Assembly (NCBI RefSeq): GCF_029227915.1
Contig: NC_079882.1
Coordinates: forward strand, 26,231,001 to 26,295,000
Length of the DNA: 64,000 nucleotides
Reading direction: 5' to 3'
DNA from: Hydractinia symbiolongicarpus
Lineage: Eukaryota; Cnidaria; Hydrozoa; Anthoathecata; Hydractiniidae
Shown here: one piece after another, positions 1 to 12,200 of the stretch
How the letters are laid out: each line of letters opens with the position of its first letter
How positions within the stretch are numbered: position 1 is the stretch's first letter
The notes under the pieces: model-generated
The model's input: only the letters and a program-made list of their open reading frames with translations
Told to the model about the DNA's origin: nothing
Database searches by the model: none
Position numbers and translations under genes: made by a program

Positions 1-279
1 ATTCTAGATAACACCAGTATATAAAAACACTTTTACCATCTCTGCAACAACATCTGATACTCCTGCAGTCTTAGCAATTTTCATTTTCCTAATAAATAAG
101 GTAAATATGGTAATGTAATAAGTCAGCCTTAATTCACATTTTTTCGCATCTGCAAAAAATTGTTGACATAATACGTTATATGCCTCTCTGCTTTGTTACC
201 AGGTTCCCATTTGCATTTGCAATTGCAAAAAGCCAACATAAATTAGAAATGCTGTAAGCATTGTTATTTTTTCTATTAG
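1..279 (+). other. Intron of NUP98 (upstream exon outside window)
   Basis: AT-rich sequence ending at the TTAG acceptor just before base 280. No coding or repeat feature seen; the next 5' exon must lie before the window. Confidence 0.6.
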
Positions 280-3200
280 GATTATTTGGTAACAAAACTC
301 CAAGTGCTGGTGCATTCGGAACACCTAGTTTTGGTACGCCTTCATCTGGAGGTTTATTTGGTGGTACTAGTAGTGGATCAAACATCTTTGGTGCAAAACC
401 TGCACAGTCTGGTAAGTTTAGTTGGGTTGTGGATTATCTGTTAAAAAGTGGAAAAACAGATATAGATAAATTTTTATTTACCTATATTTATTCTTATCAC
501 CTTTTTTTATTTATTTTCAAATTTGAAGTATAATTAGATCTGAAAGTTTTCTTTTTTCTACTTCACTCATGTAATGAAAAATCCATTTTTAAATTTAATG
601 TTTTTTCTAAGCACCTGTCAGCCATGGAAATTAGCAATAACATTAGGCAATGCCGTCATAATTGCCATGAGAAAAAATTTGTAGATAGTCTCTTATCCAT
701 TTACAAATTTTGTCTTGTTAAGCCATTTACAACAAAATAAGTTATATGTTTCATTTATCAGAAAAACTAGAAAAATCACGACAGCATTCATCTTGTCAAA
801 CAAATTTCAACATATCTTTCACGATTTTAATTTGTCTTCGTATTTTGATTTTTTGATTTTTTTAAATTTTGTATATATAGTTAAATTAGCATGCATGTAA
901 ATTTTTATCTTGTTCGAGCTTGACGCAACCTCTTTTTGTGGCATAATTACAGTCAAAAGATTTAATTTTTGATTTCTCTTAAAAACCCAAACCTACTTTC
1001 AAACAAGGATCAGTTATAGCATAACTTAAAAAACTTTTGTAGCACATTTATTTATTTGCATTATGATTTTTAAATTGCAGTGCAAGAATATTTAAGTTTT
1101 ACAATTGAGTTTTTTTAGTTTTTTAGAATGAAGTAAAAACACGACCATATAAAGCATAGAAATCATTGACTTCTATGCTTCATATGGCCTTGTTTTTGTC
1201 AATTTGAACAAAATCTGGCAATTTCTAAGCTTTATATGGCTGTGTATTCCTTTTTTAGGACAAAATACAGCAATGCATGTTACAACAAAAATAAATGATT
1301 TCAAATTTCATTTCAGACTTGAAATAAAGCAATTTTCTAAAATCCTTGTATGGTTGTGTATTTGTCAGCTCGTCTGATCTAATAATTACACAACCGAATA
1401 ACTTATATTTGAATAACTCACAGAGGAATAACTCATTCATCAAATAATAATTTTTCTTCTTGTCACCTGTTATTTTGATGTTCTGTGAGATAAAAAATGC
1501 TTTATTATTGCAGCGTACACAAAAATGAAGAGCTGATAGTATCTAAACATAATCTTTTGTGTTGTATTGTTATTGCAGGACTTTGTTTAGAAATGATATA
1601 TTCTGTTAAAAAATTTTATACTTCATTCCCACAAGGGCAATTTTGTTACAGAATTTCTAGCCTATATTTCATCTATAAAGTTAGTAGCAACTGAGTGCAT
1701 TAAAATTAACACCCTTCCTCCCTTTTTCAAATAGGGTAATGTGAAAAGTAAAAAACTCAGTGTATTGGTATACTGAATCAATACTTAAATTATAAAATTA
1801 AAAATTCTGTTAGACATTGTAAATAATGAACCAATATTTTTCAGGTTTTGGATTTGGTGCTACTGGAACTTCTAGTGGTGGTTTGTTTGGTGCTAGTACA
1901 GGATCCAGTCTATTCCAAAACACTCCACAAACCAGCAATGCCTTTGGTAAGACATCTGGAATTTCTGGTAAGCCAATTATCATTTGTTATAAAAATAAAC
2001 TGTTTTTAAGGGATTTAAAATTTTTCCAAATATCTTATCTAGGCTTTGGTAGTAGTAATAGTGCATTTGGTGCAACGTCTGGATCATCATTATTTGGTGG
2101 AGGTACTTCAACATCTTCCAACATGTTTGGTGGTACCACTGGTATTTATATTTTTTTATAATGTTTGTTTTTTAGCAACATCTCTCAAAATAACAACCAA
2201 TTAGCAATTAGTCCTTAGTATTTTTTTTTTATTTTTGCTAATAATGTTCACCACATTCCAAAGTGTTGTAAGAACTGGTAGGCCATTCTTTTAATGGCCG
2301 GTAAAATTGCTATAATCAGTGTCTTGTGTCCAATATTATAATAAATGCATATTTTTGTTGTTTCGTAAATTTTCTGTCTGGTACTTTTTATGAGTATATT
2401 GTTTTTGAGCTCAGCCTTATATGAATTTGATATTAAATCTGAGACTAAAATGTGTTATACTATGAACATGTTTTATTAAACATTATCATTTGCACAAGAA
2501 ATGCTTCATATTTTAGCCACAAGGTTATTTTAAGTTTAGCCTTTATCTGCTTAATATTGTGCTCAATATGGAAAGTTTACTATGGGTCTGTTTTTATGTT
2601 GATAATCTTTGCAAAAAAATACTGTTTGACCATCACGGGATAATTTAAAATAAATTACTAAATGTGTAGCATCTGTCCACAATTTTTTTTACTATTTACC
2701 AAAGTAAATGCTACTAATAGCGAGTTAACAAGTAAATTCAATATATAAACTACAAATAATAGCAAATTATGTTCCATCACAATTTGTGGTAGCAAATGAA
2801 TTGAGTTTGTTTATTTTTTAGCCTTTGGACAACCATCTTCAGGTACTACTACAAAATTTGTGGTAAGTGTTCCTAGATTTCAATATCTGTATTCTGTACT
2901 AACTGACTTTCAAATCCTCGCAAGTTTTTCCACAGGCTAGCAACTAGTTTTTTTTATATATGTTACATCTAATATTTTTTATTTGATTTCTGTAGCCAGT
3001 AACAAGCACAGAAAGCACACAAAAAAGTGGTGTCTCAATGACTGTAAAAACTCAGAATCAGTGCATAACAATCATGGATGCTTATAAAGATAAATCTGTT
3101 GAGGTAAGATATGTGATATGTATTATGTTATATTACTCTATGTGTATATGTGTATGTGTTGTATGTATTATATTATAACAGTCTTTATTGTTAGTAATAG

Positions 3201-6200
3201 GACGTATATCTTTTAAACATGTCAAAATACCACAGTCAATATGAATCACATTCACAACCATCCTACATAATATTTTCTGAATTATTAAAGTCTCTTAAGT
3301 TGATAAGCTATTAAGAGGGTTAAGATGTTTAAAATGTTTTAAATTCAATTTTTTTTTTTTTTTTGTGATCCAGTCTAAAAATTTTAGATAAAAAAACTCT
3401 GAAATCAGTTTTTAGTAAGTTTACCTGATGAAACTGATAACTCTTGCAACCAAGATCATATATATTTACTTGGAATTTACCACAGAACTTTTTTATGAAC
3501 GGTATATGTGGAAAGTGAAACTCATTGTACAAATTTTTATTATTGTATTTAAGTTAGTTAGCATTTTGTCATATTTTGTGAAAATTAAAGGTTTTGGTGT
3601 GATAATCACTATTATTTCTTTGATTTATTTAAAAATTCCTTTTTATCTCATTTTTTTATATTACACTAGGAACTGCGGCTGGAAGACTATGCTGCTGGAA
3701 GAAAGGGTAGCGCTGGCTCAACATTTGGTGCTAGTACTGGTTTGTTTAGCAACACTAGTGCTAGTACAGGAACATCAATATTTGGAAATACAGGTAAACT
3801 TTCTCATTTTGGTATGTGCAATAAATTTGAATAATTATCACATGGCATTGTGTCTTGCCCACTCAGATTAAAAAGTCTTTCTGGGCATATTTTACATAAA
3901 AATTAGCTATGTGTTATGTTTGTTTTAGTGCAGTTGTGTTTTTATTGTTACATTTTTGTTCGTGAAATGTTTTTTAACATTGTAGAATTAGAGGATATTT
4001 CTGTCTGTCTAGCATTGGTAATTTGATCAGTATATTTTTTTATAGCTAAATTTGGTCAAAATACTAGTACAGGGCTATTTGGAAATACATCAAGTGGAGG
4101 CTTGTTTGGTGCTAAAACAACTTCCTCTATATTTGGATCAATTCCGACTACTAGTACTAGTGGGATAGGTGGTTTCGGAACTGGATCTACAAATTTATTT
4201 GGAAACACACCAGTAAGTAAAACTTTATGTATTTAATATGCTTGAAGGCGTTGAATAGACTCTCCTTTCGATACATTAATTCAACAATTTTTAAAAAAGC
4301 CCTTTGTGTTTTTGCAAAAATCTCCCATCAATTGCTAACTATAACTAGATTAGTTTCAACAATATGTTTTTGTGTTGAAGCACATTGGTATTATTATACT
4401 TAAACGTTGTACAGTTGTCCTGCAAGTCAGTTATTGTAAGGGTATCTAAAGCTAAGATTAAGAAAAGTGGAGCCTAAGAAAGTGACAGGGTGGAAGTCTT
4501 CAAACTTCTTGAAATTTTGGCCCGCTGTTGCATTCCATTGGTGGATCAACTCTTGAACATTTTAGCCAAAAAGCTCTTTCTTTAGAAAAGTTGACCCAAT
4601 TTTAAAAAAAGGCTCAGCTGAAAATGGTAATAACTCAGCCTATTTTATGGAAGTATAGGTTGAAAGGGAGGATGCTGATGATTCAGTTTCCATAGCCAAT
4701 TTGATGAAAGAATTATCTAGGAAAGTTTAAGAAGTTGATAAAAGGACTAAAAGAGAAAGCGTTGAGAGTGACTACAGCAGTCTAGTCTCATGATTAGTAG
4801 CAAGTGTGAACTTGAATTTAGAAAGTGTCCTTGTGGCGTTTGCAGGAAAGGAGGTGGCAGTACTACAACTTTTTGCTTGACTTTAAACATTGGGTACATA
4901 AGAAGTGTAGTGATATTGGAGGAAGATTAAGAGCTGCAAAGGTGAGATTATAGACAAGGAAGTATTTCCAGCTTCAATGAAGTACAACAGTGGCTTGTTA
5001 GAGATAGTCTGTTAGTTAGATGATATGTTTGGTAGTAAAGGGGGTGATGGAAGCAGTGTTACTTGTGATAAGAAGGTAGGATGTGTAAGGCCTGTGTAAG
5101 ATGTGTTGTATGATACTAGGACATGGCCACTGAAACAGGCAGATCTTGACTGTTTAGAATGGAATGATATGAAAATGGTTAGGTGGATGTGTAACACTAG
5201 TTTGAGAGATAAAACGAGTTCAGTTGAGCTAAAAAGCAGGCCAGATATTTGTTAGAGGATAATTGGGTAAAACCCGAGAGGTAGAGTAAGAAATACGAAA
5301 AATTTGATTGTAACATCAGCACGTTTATATCAGAGTGTAAGAAGTCTGCCCAATCCGTGCTAGTTTGAAAACAGATGTTAAGCCAAGAATAATCATGACA
5401 ATGAATTTCTGAAAAACATTTATCTGTTGCATATGTAAGAGTTGTACCCCAACAGCTTAGAACAGGCGTGTAAAAATTTAATTCATAAAAATAAAGGAGA
5501 GTAAAAAAAGAGAGTAAAAAAAATAAAGAAATATGCCTGTACAAATGTCTTGTTTGCTCTGATTTGAAAAAATGGTTCAAATAATTCACAACATTTGTTA
5601 GTTGAATTATCAAGGAATATCCTTGATAAATCACAGCACAGAACATTGCATAAAATTGATTTTTTTCTTTTCTTTTTGAGGGCTTATGTACAAGCATTAA
5701 ATCATCTATAATTTGTTAAAGAATATTGTCCTCATTACCTTTAGTAGATTATGAGATATTGATCAAAAACTAGTTTTCCCCTGTCATTTCTGGAGTGCAG
5801 TATATAGTTTAGTGATTATGATTTGTTGCCTGTTAGTTGTGAATCGAAGGAGTGTAACTCTGTTAAGTATAGTAAAAAAAAAAACTTTATTTAGGTACTG
5901 TAAGATGACAGCGGTGTTTGCACTTATAAAGTTATTTCCAGAAATAATGATTTTGATATTTACTTTTAGAGTGTCTTTGGTCAAGCTGCGACGTCATCAT
6001 CTGGTAGTTTGTTTGGCAACAACAATACTCTTTTCGGTAATACTTCAACCGGTTTTGGCTCTACATCTCAGGTATAACTTATGAAACAATTCAGAATATG
6101 TAAAACAAGTAAAAAACGTTAGATGTTTAAAGCTTTGTTGAAATTTGCTTTTTGTGATGTCTAAATGATGATATTTTATTGAGTAAATAATTAAAAATAA

Positions 6201-9200
6201 TTTTGTTTGTCTGCAAAATATTTTGTTTTATAGCCAATATTACTAATACAAATGATTTATATATATTTGAAAAAAATATTTTTTCAACATACAGGGGACT
6301 GGTCTGTTTTCCGCAAGCAAGCCGTTAATAGGATCTAATACAGGATTTGGAACAACAGGTGGTTTCGGCAGTGCAACATCAACAGGTGGAGGCTTATTTG
6401 GAGCCACATCCAAACCAGGATTTACATTTAGTACAGGGACTACAGGTTTTGGTGCTACATCAAACACAGGACTTTTTGGAGGTACATCTGGAGGTTTGTT
6501 TGGAAATAAGTCTACTGGTTTTGGTACAACAGGGTTTGGAACTTCCACTGGTACCACGGGAAGCTTATTTGGCGGCTCCACTTTAGGTGGTGGAACCACT
6601 GGTGAGTAAGAAATAAATTTTTTAAAAGAATGTATAAATGTGTTGTGTATGATTAGTTCATGAAGAATTTGTTATACATAGAAAAAATTAAAACGATTTT
6701 AAAAGTTAAAAAGTATTAGTAAAGCTTTTCGTACGATAAGTACATCTTCAGAATATATAAACAACTAAAATCAAATTTACATACGTACAGTTAAAAAGGT
6801 TTTGAGAAAAGCTTAAGGGACCTCATGTTACACCATTTCTGAATCATCATCATCATCCTCGGCTTAACGTCCGTTTTCCATGCTAGCATGGGTTGAACGG
6901 GGTATATTAATGACCCTCTTCCAATCTGATCTAGACTGTGTTAGATCTAAACTCGACTTCCTCTGTATCAAGTCTGTCCTAATAACCTCCTGCCAAGTCT
7001 TTCTCTGTCTGCCTCTGGGCTTTGCCCCAGGAACTATCAAGTCTCTACACTTTCTTACCCAATTACCCCCTCCATTCTTTCCAAGTGCCCCAGCCAATTC
7101 AATCTTCTTATCTGGATAACATTTTTAATTTTACGGATACTTAGCCTGCTTCTTAGCTCACCTGAACTCTTTCTGTCTCTCAGACTGGTGTTACACATCC
7201 ACCTAATAAGCGTATAAACTTAATATCAATTGATCATTATGTGTGAACTTTTTTATAAAAAATGCCTCCAATCCTTTACGTTTTCTGTTGTTAGATGGAG
7301 CCGTGCTTAACACCCTCCGAGAAAAAGCATGTCCAGCTTCAAGCACCATGTGTCTCGCTGGCTTAGATTTTCCCCGAAGTTTGTCATTCCCTTTTCTGAA
7401 AACTTTTTTAACTTTACATATGTAAATTTGATTTTAGTTGTTTATATATTCTGAAGATGTACTTATCGTACAAAAAGCTTTACTAATAAATACTTTTTAA
7501 CTTTTAAAATCGTTTTATTTTTTCTTAATTAATAAACTATGAGTGTTATTTTTACATAGGTTTCACAGGTTTTGGAAGTACCCAAAATACAGGCCTTGGT
7601 GGATCAAGTTTAGGGGGCCTGTCCAATGTGTGAGTATATATGTTAATAAATTAGCAGTTTATTTTGTTTTCTGCAATACTTTATCAGAAATGCCAGAATG
7701 TAGTGTGGTTGATTGTAAATTTAGTTTTAATTTTGAGGATTCATTGAAGAAGCTCCTTAAGAATTTCTGTTTAATAGGGTATTGTTTTTTTCAGTGACCA
7801 GAATACATTAGCAGCCATACGACAGCAGCAGATGATGCAACAACAATTAAAAGCAATAGCAAACACGCCTTTCGGTGATTCACCTCTTTTTCGCAACTTA
7901 GCAGCAACAGGGGACAAAAAGGTAATCCTTTTCAAACGATTTATAGTGTTAGTGTTAATCCATACAATGCCAGTCATAATGTCTATACATTCCCTGTCAA
8001 TGTACTGTACTAAAATGTTCTGAAGTGATGTGATAAAATCTGTTTAGGATGCCAGTAAGAATCATGGGCTGTTTTCAGTTGGCGTTGCTAATAAAGAACC
8101 AATGAATGCATCACAATATAAGGTGTGAAGTTTTGGTAATTTAGTAACCGTATATCTTCATTCACATTGCCATTCGCTGTTGTAACATTTTAATAATAGC
8201 TGTACCTCCATTACCTAAAATCTGCAATATAATGTAGTAGCATCGGTAAAAATATCTCTCCCTTAGGCGAAACACTGCCATACCCTAATGAAACATTTGA
8301 GTAACTATATCTTTATCAACTACAACGCTGCCATACCCTGTAGTGACATTTTATCAACTATATCTTCAACTGTAACACTGCCATATAATGTAGTGTCATT
8401 TGACTAACCTCCATTTGCTAAAACAGAATTTCTCGTGTTGGAAGAAGTGTGTACATAGTGCTTTTATGGTAAGTTGTACTTTATTATTAGGTATTTTCAA
8501 GGCCTGCAGCAAAAGTAAAACTCCACCCTGTTTCATCACCATCTCTTGGAAAGGTAATTATTTTGTTTTAAAATTGTATTGGATAAAGTACTATGTATAA
8601 ATATTTATCATTTGAATTTAAAAGAACAGGGCTGTTTGAGCAAATCATGGTCATGTAAACAGATGCGTCTGTGACAACTAGCATCATGACTCATCTGACA
8701 CAAGTCAAAAAATTTGATGAACCAATGAAAAAGCATGAGTTTTAAAGTTCTTAAAAATATACTATGTGCCTAAAATGACAAAGCTGCTGGACGAAAGCAA
8801 GATAAAAAAGGAAAGAATGAGAAAATAATTTTAAATTAATTTTTATGTACGGAAAAGGTAAATGGCATGTATGCTTTTGTATAGAATTTTGTTTTGTTTT
8901 GTAGTGTTTTCACTTTGACAACATACACGTATGTAATGTAAATCTTAGATTAAAACTTCTCAGTAACCTAAATAAACGATATAAAGGAAAATAAAATTGC
9001 CCTAATTTTTTAAAAAAAACTTTCTTCTGCTTAGAAAAGATTGGCAGAAAAAAGAAACATTACTTTTGGCTTATGGGGAACATGCATACCGCATAGTGTT
9101 CTCTTTGATGACAGCTTAGTATGACATAACGTTTGATATTAAAATCACTGAAAGCTCATTTTATTTTATGACTAAAAGAGCGTTCTTAAAATAGGGAAAA

Positions 9201-12200
9201 GAAAAAAAGTTACTTTATATAATATCCCTTAAATAATATCTGATAAGTACTAGTCACAGTAAATAAAATTGAAACAATCTAATTTTTTGTGCAGCACTAA
9301 CAGCGAATAATTTTTCGTGTTATAGTCTCGCTTGTTTGATGGTTTGGAAGATGAAGGAGATTTTAGTCCGCATCCACTTAATCCACGCAGAAGTGTGAAA
9401 AAACTTGTCATCAAAAACAAACCTTTTCCAGTAAGTATGCCTGGTTCTCAGACGTTTTGTAAAAGAGTTCTTCGATGTAGTGTTTATCTGTCAGATTTTA
9501 AGTCAACTTGACATACACTTTCAGGAAGTGGATTCTTCATACGAAGAAGGTCAGCTGAAATTGAGATCATTCAATGATGCAGACGATGATTTAATTGCTC
9601 CCTCTCCAGAGGTTATCAAAACCAAAAATATTAATGAAACCGGTGGAAGTCAAATGTCAACAGATGGAACAAAACAATCCACAATGTTTGATAACACTAT
9701 TACAGAATTGAACGCAGCTGAAAAGACCCCAATATTTAAAAAGCAGGCTAAAAACTATGTTTTGACGCCACTCTCCGATTCGGTTGAAGAGGCAGTAGAA
9801 GGCAGAAATGATAAAACTGAAGTTGATGATGAATATAAAGTTCCGAAGTCTGGAATCATTTTAAGAAGGTATTTTTTTAAAATTTTAATTATAAAGTTGT
9901 GAATAAACAAAAATAATGTTTTTTTCTTTCATTTATTTATAGAGCTGAATATTATACTAAGCCACCACTTGATTCTTTGGATGATCAAGTTCGCGATGAT
10001 CAATGTTTAGTCAGAGATTTCACAGTTGGTAGAGAAGGCTATGGCGAAGTCAAATTTTTGGGAGTCACAAATGTTTATAATTTGGATCTAGACAAAATCG
10101 GTATGTATCTTACAAAATAAAAATTTCATGTTAGTAGCTCCACACATATTGTACTGTTTAGTTTATTTTCTCTAATGCCTTTTTTTATAGTGTTTTTTCA
10201 ACGTAGAGAGGTTGAGGTCTATCCAGATAATTATGAAAATAAACCCCAAGTCAGTGAAGAATTAAATAAACCCGCTGAAATCACATTGTTGAAAGTTTGG
10301 CCAAATGATAAAAGTTCGCACACACCAGTTAAGGTTAGAAAATTCGGTTTTATTTATTTATTTTCAAGAAGTTAATTTTACATTTTCATTTTCTGAGTTT
10401 TACTTTTTTAGACACCAGAGAGGTTAAAAGCTTCAGGTTTTATTGATCGCCTGGAAGAAAAAACTTTAGCAATGGATGCTGTATTTGTGGATTACCGTCC
10501 CCAAGAAGGGGCTTGGGTTTTTAAGGTAGCTCTCATCTTATATTTATATTTCTTCTACTTATATATATACTTCTTCTACATACTCTCGCGCTGCAATATT
10601 ACAATATTCTCGCTTTCATATGTTTATAATGCAATGTAATGCGAATTATAATAATGCACATTATAATGCCATCGGAAATGAGAATTTATATCCTAGCTTT
10701 CCTATTAAGTGAATACAGTACAGCTGCAAAATTGGCGAAAAATGGCTAAGAAGTTTAGCCTTTATAATCATCATTTTACAATTATGTCGTTCTAGGTCAA
10801 TCATTTTACACGCTATGGAATTCAAGAGCAGTATATTGGAGAGGGGGTTAATGTAGAGCGTCGAAAGAAAATATTGCGTGAGAAGATTGTTGAAGATAAC
10901 ACAAATTTTGTCGACTTTCAGAAGGTAATTTCTATTAAGATTAATTGTTTTTGTGTTACGGAATGCATGAAATTGCATCAAGCATTACACGAACTATGTA
11001 CAACGACCAAATCCTTATAAATTTTTGCACGGATTTGCTAGAGTTATTCTCACCATTTAATTTTCTGATTTAAGGATGACGAGGATATAGTCGTTCTCAC
11101 AAAAGATGAAGTGAAAATGAAGTTGAAACAAAAAATTGCTCAAATCCAAAGTACCCGAAAAGCTGCAGAAATGGAAAATCAACTTGAAAATTCTGATAGT
11201 GATATTGTGGATGATGATGATGATGATGGGGAAGATGAGAATGATGAGGAGGGGGATGATGAGATTTTAACAGAGCCAGAAAATAAGGGTAAACAAATGT
11301 GTTATTTATTTGTTTATTTGTTATTCAGTGTTTGATGTAAACAATAATTTTAACTTCCGGTTTAGAAAATATTATGGACGTGGCTGAAGAAGACTTTATG
11401 CCTTTGTCTCATCAACTGGGAAGGATAGCGCATGTACAACCATTTCATCTACAGGGAATGAAAACGTCTATTTTATATGATGATGAAGATGAAGAAAACA
11501 GGCCGACTCCAAAAACCATGCTTAGAAGCAAAAGCTTGTTTTCCAATAAATCGATATTTAACAGTTCTTACATCGAAAACAAGCAAACTACGTTTACCAA
11601 GCTGGACACCTCCAAAAGCACTTCCCTTGCTCAAGATACATTGAACAATTCAGTTTTTCTTAACGTTACTTCAGAGAAGTTGACTAACGTTGGTAATTCT
11701 GCAAAAATACAGAAAAAATCTCACTTGTTTAAATCTGGATTGTCGTTGCAAAATTCTTTTGGTATGAAATAATTTCTTTACATTATTCTTATATATCTGT
11801 TGTTTTGTTGTTGTTTGCTTTTATTTTTGTTCGAACAGTGTTTTATCTTTCCATTTTAGCTCAAGAAGAAACAAAATCAATGCCAGATGTTGAGCGGCCC
11901 GTTGAGAATAACATGTTCATAAAATGCAGGACATATAGTTTGGTATCTCATGAAAAGTCTTTACTATTTGGTAGAGCTTCAATGCTTGCAGATTCTGGCT
12001 TAGTTCATGGTCGTGAGTTTAATATTGGCTGGACAAATAAACTAACATTTCTTCACAGTGGAGAAAAATTGGGTTTAACTACAGATGGAACACGAAAACA
12101 TTTTAATATATTTCAAAGTAATTTTACGCAATCAAACTCCTCTTTTGGTTTAACAGATAACAATGTATATATGGAAGCTTTTCAGTCACCAACCAACGAA

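Larger units (their letters stand above)
280..7629 (+). other. NUP98: NUP98 FG/GLFG-repeat region with GLEBS motif
   Basis: Exons 1-10 encode low-complexity Gly/Ser/Thr-rich sequence with GLFG, FGA, FGN and LFGG repeats, the disordered barrier that binds transport receptors. The GLEBS segment, which docks the mRNA export factor Rae1/Gle2, lies across the join of exons 2996-3103 and 3670-3793: it carries QNQCITIMDAYKDKSVE followed directly by ELRLEDYAAGRKGS, the pattern typical of animal Nup98. FG repeats flank it on both sides, as in vertebrates. The exon 7560-7629 ends at a GTGAGT donor in phase 2. Most exons here are phase-1 symmetrical, which fits repeat growth by exon duplication (inference). 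Confidence 0.9.
7795..10924 (+). other. NUP98: NUP98 C-terminal linker and autoproteolytic (nucleoporin2) domain
   Basis: Exons 7795-7921 to 8491-8553 hold the conserved FGDSPLFRN stretch and the linker; 9326-9430 carries SRLFDGLEDEGD and VKKLVIKN. Exons 9943-10924 encode the autoproteolytic domain: GIILRRAEYYT, VRDFTVGREGYGEVKF, RREVEVYP, VWPNDKSS and WVFKVNHFTRYG. In this family the chain breaks after the Phe of a His-Phe-Ser motif. Here codons 10802-10810 read His-Phe-Thr, so the nucleophile would be Thr. The cut point would be between bases 10807 and 10808. Everything around the motif is well conserved, so a read error would have to fall exactly on this codon. Confidence 0.88.

Noticed and set aside
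3428-3871. 147-codon plus-strand ORF
   Set aside because: Runs through intron sequence and then exon 3670-3793 of NUP98 in the wrong frame.
5197-5697. 166-codon minus-strand ORF in an NUP98 intron
   Set aside because: Phe/Tyr/Leu/Ser-rich noise overlapping the LINE relic on the other strand; no motif or splice support.
6243-6599. Pro/Val/Asn-rich minus-strand ORF
   Set aside because: Antisense shadow of the large FG exon 6295-6601 of NUP98.
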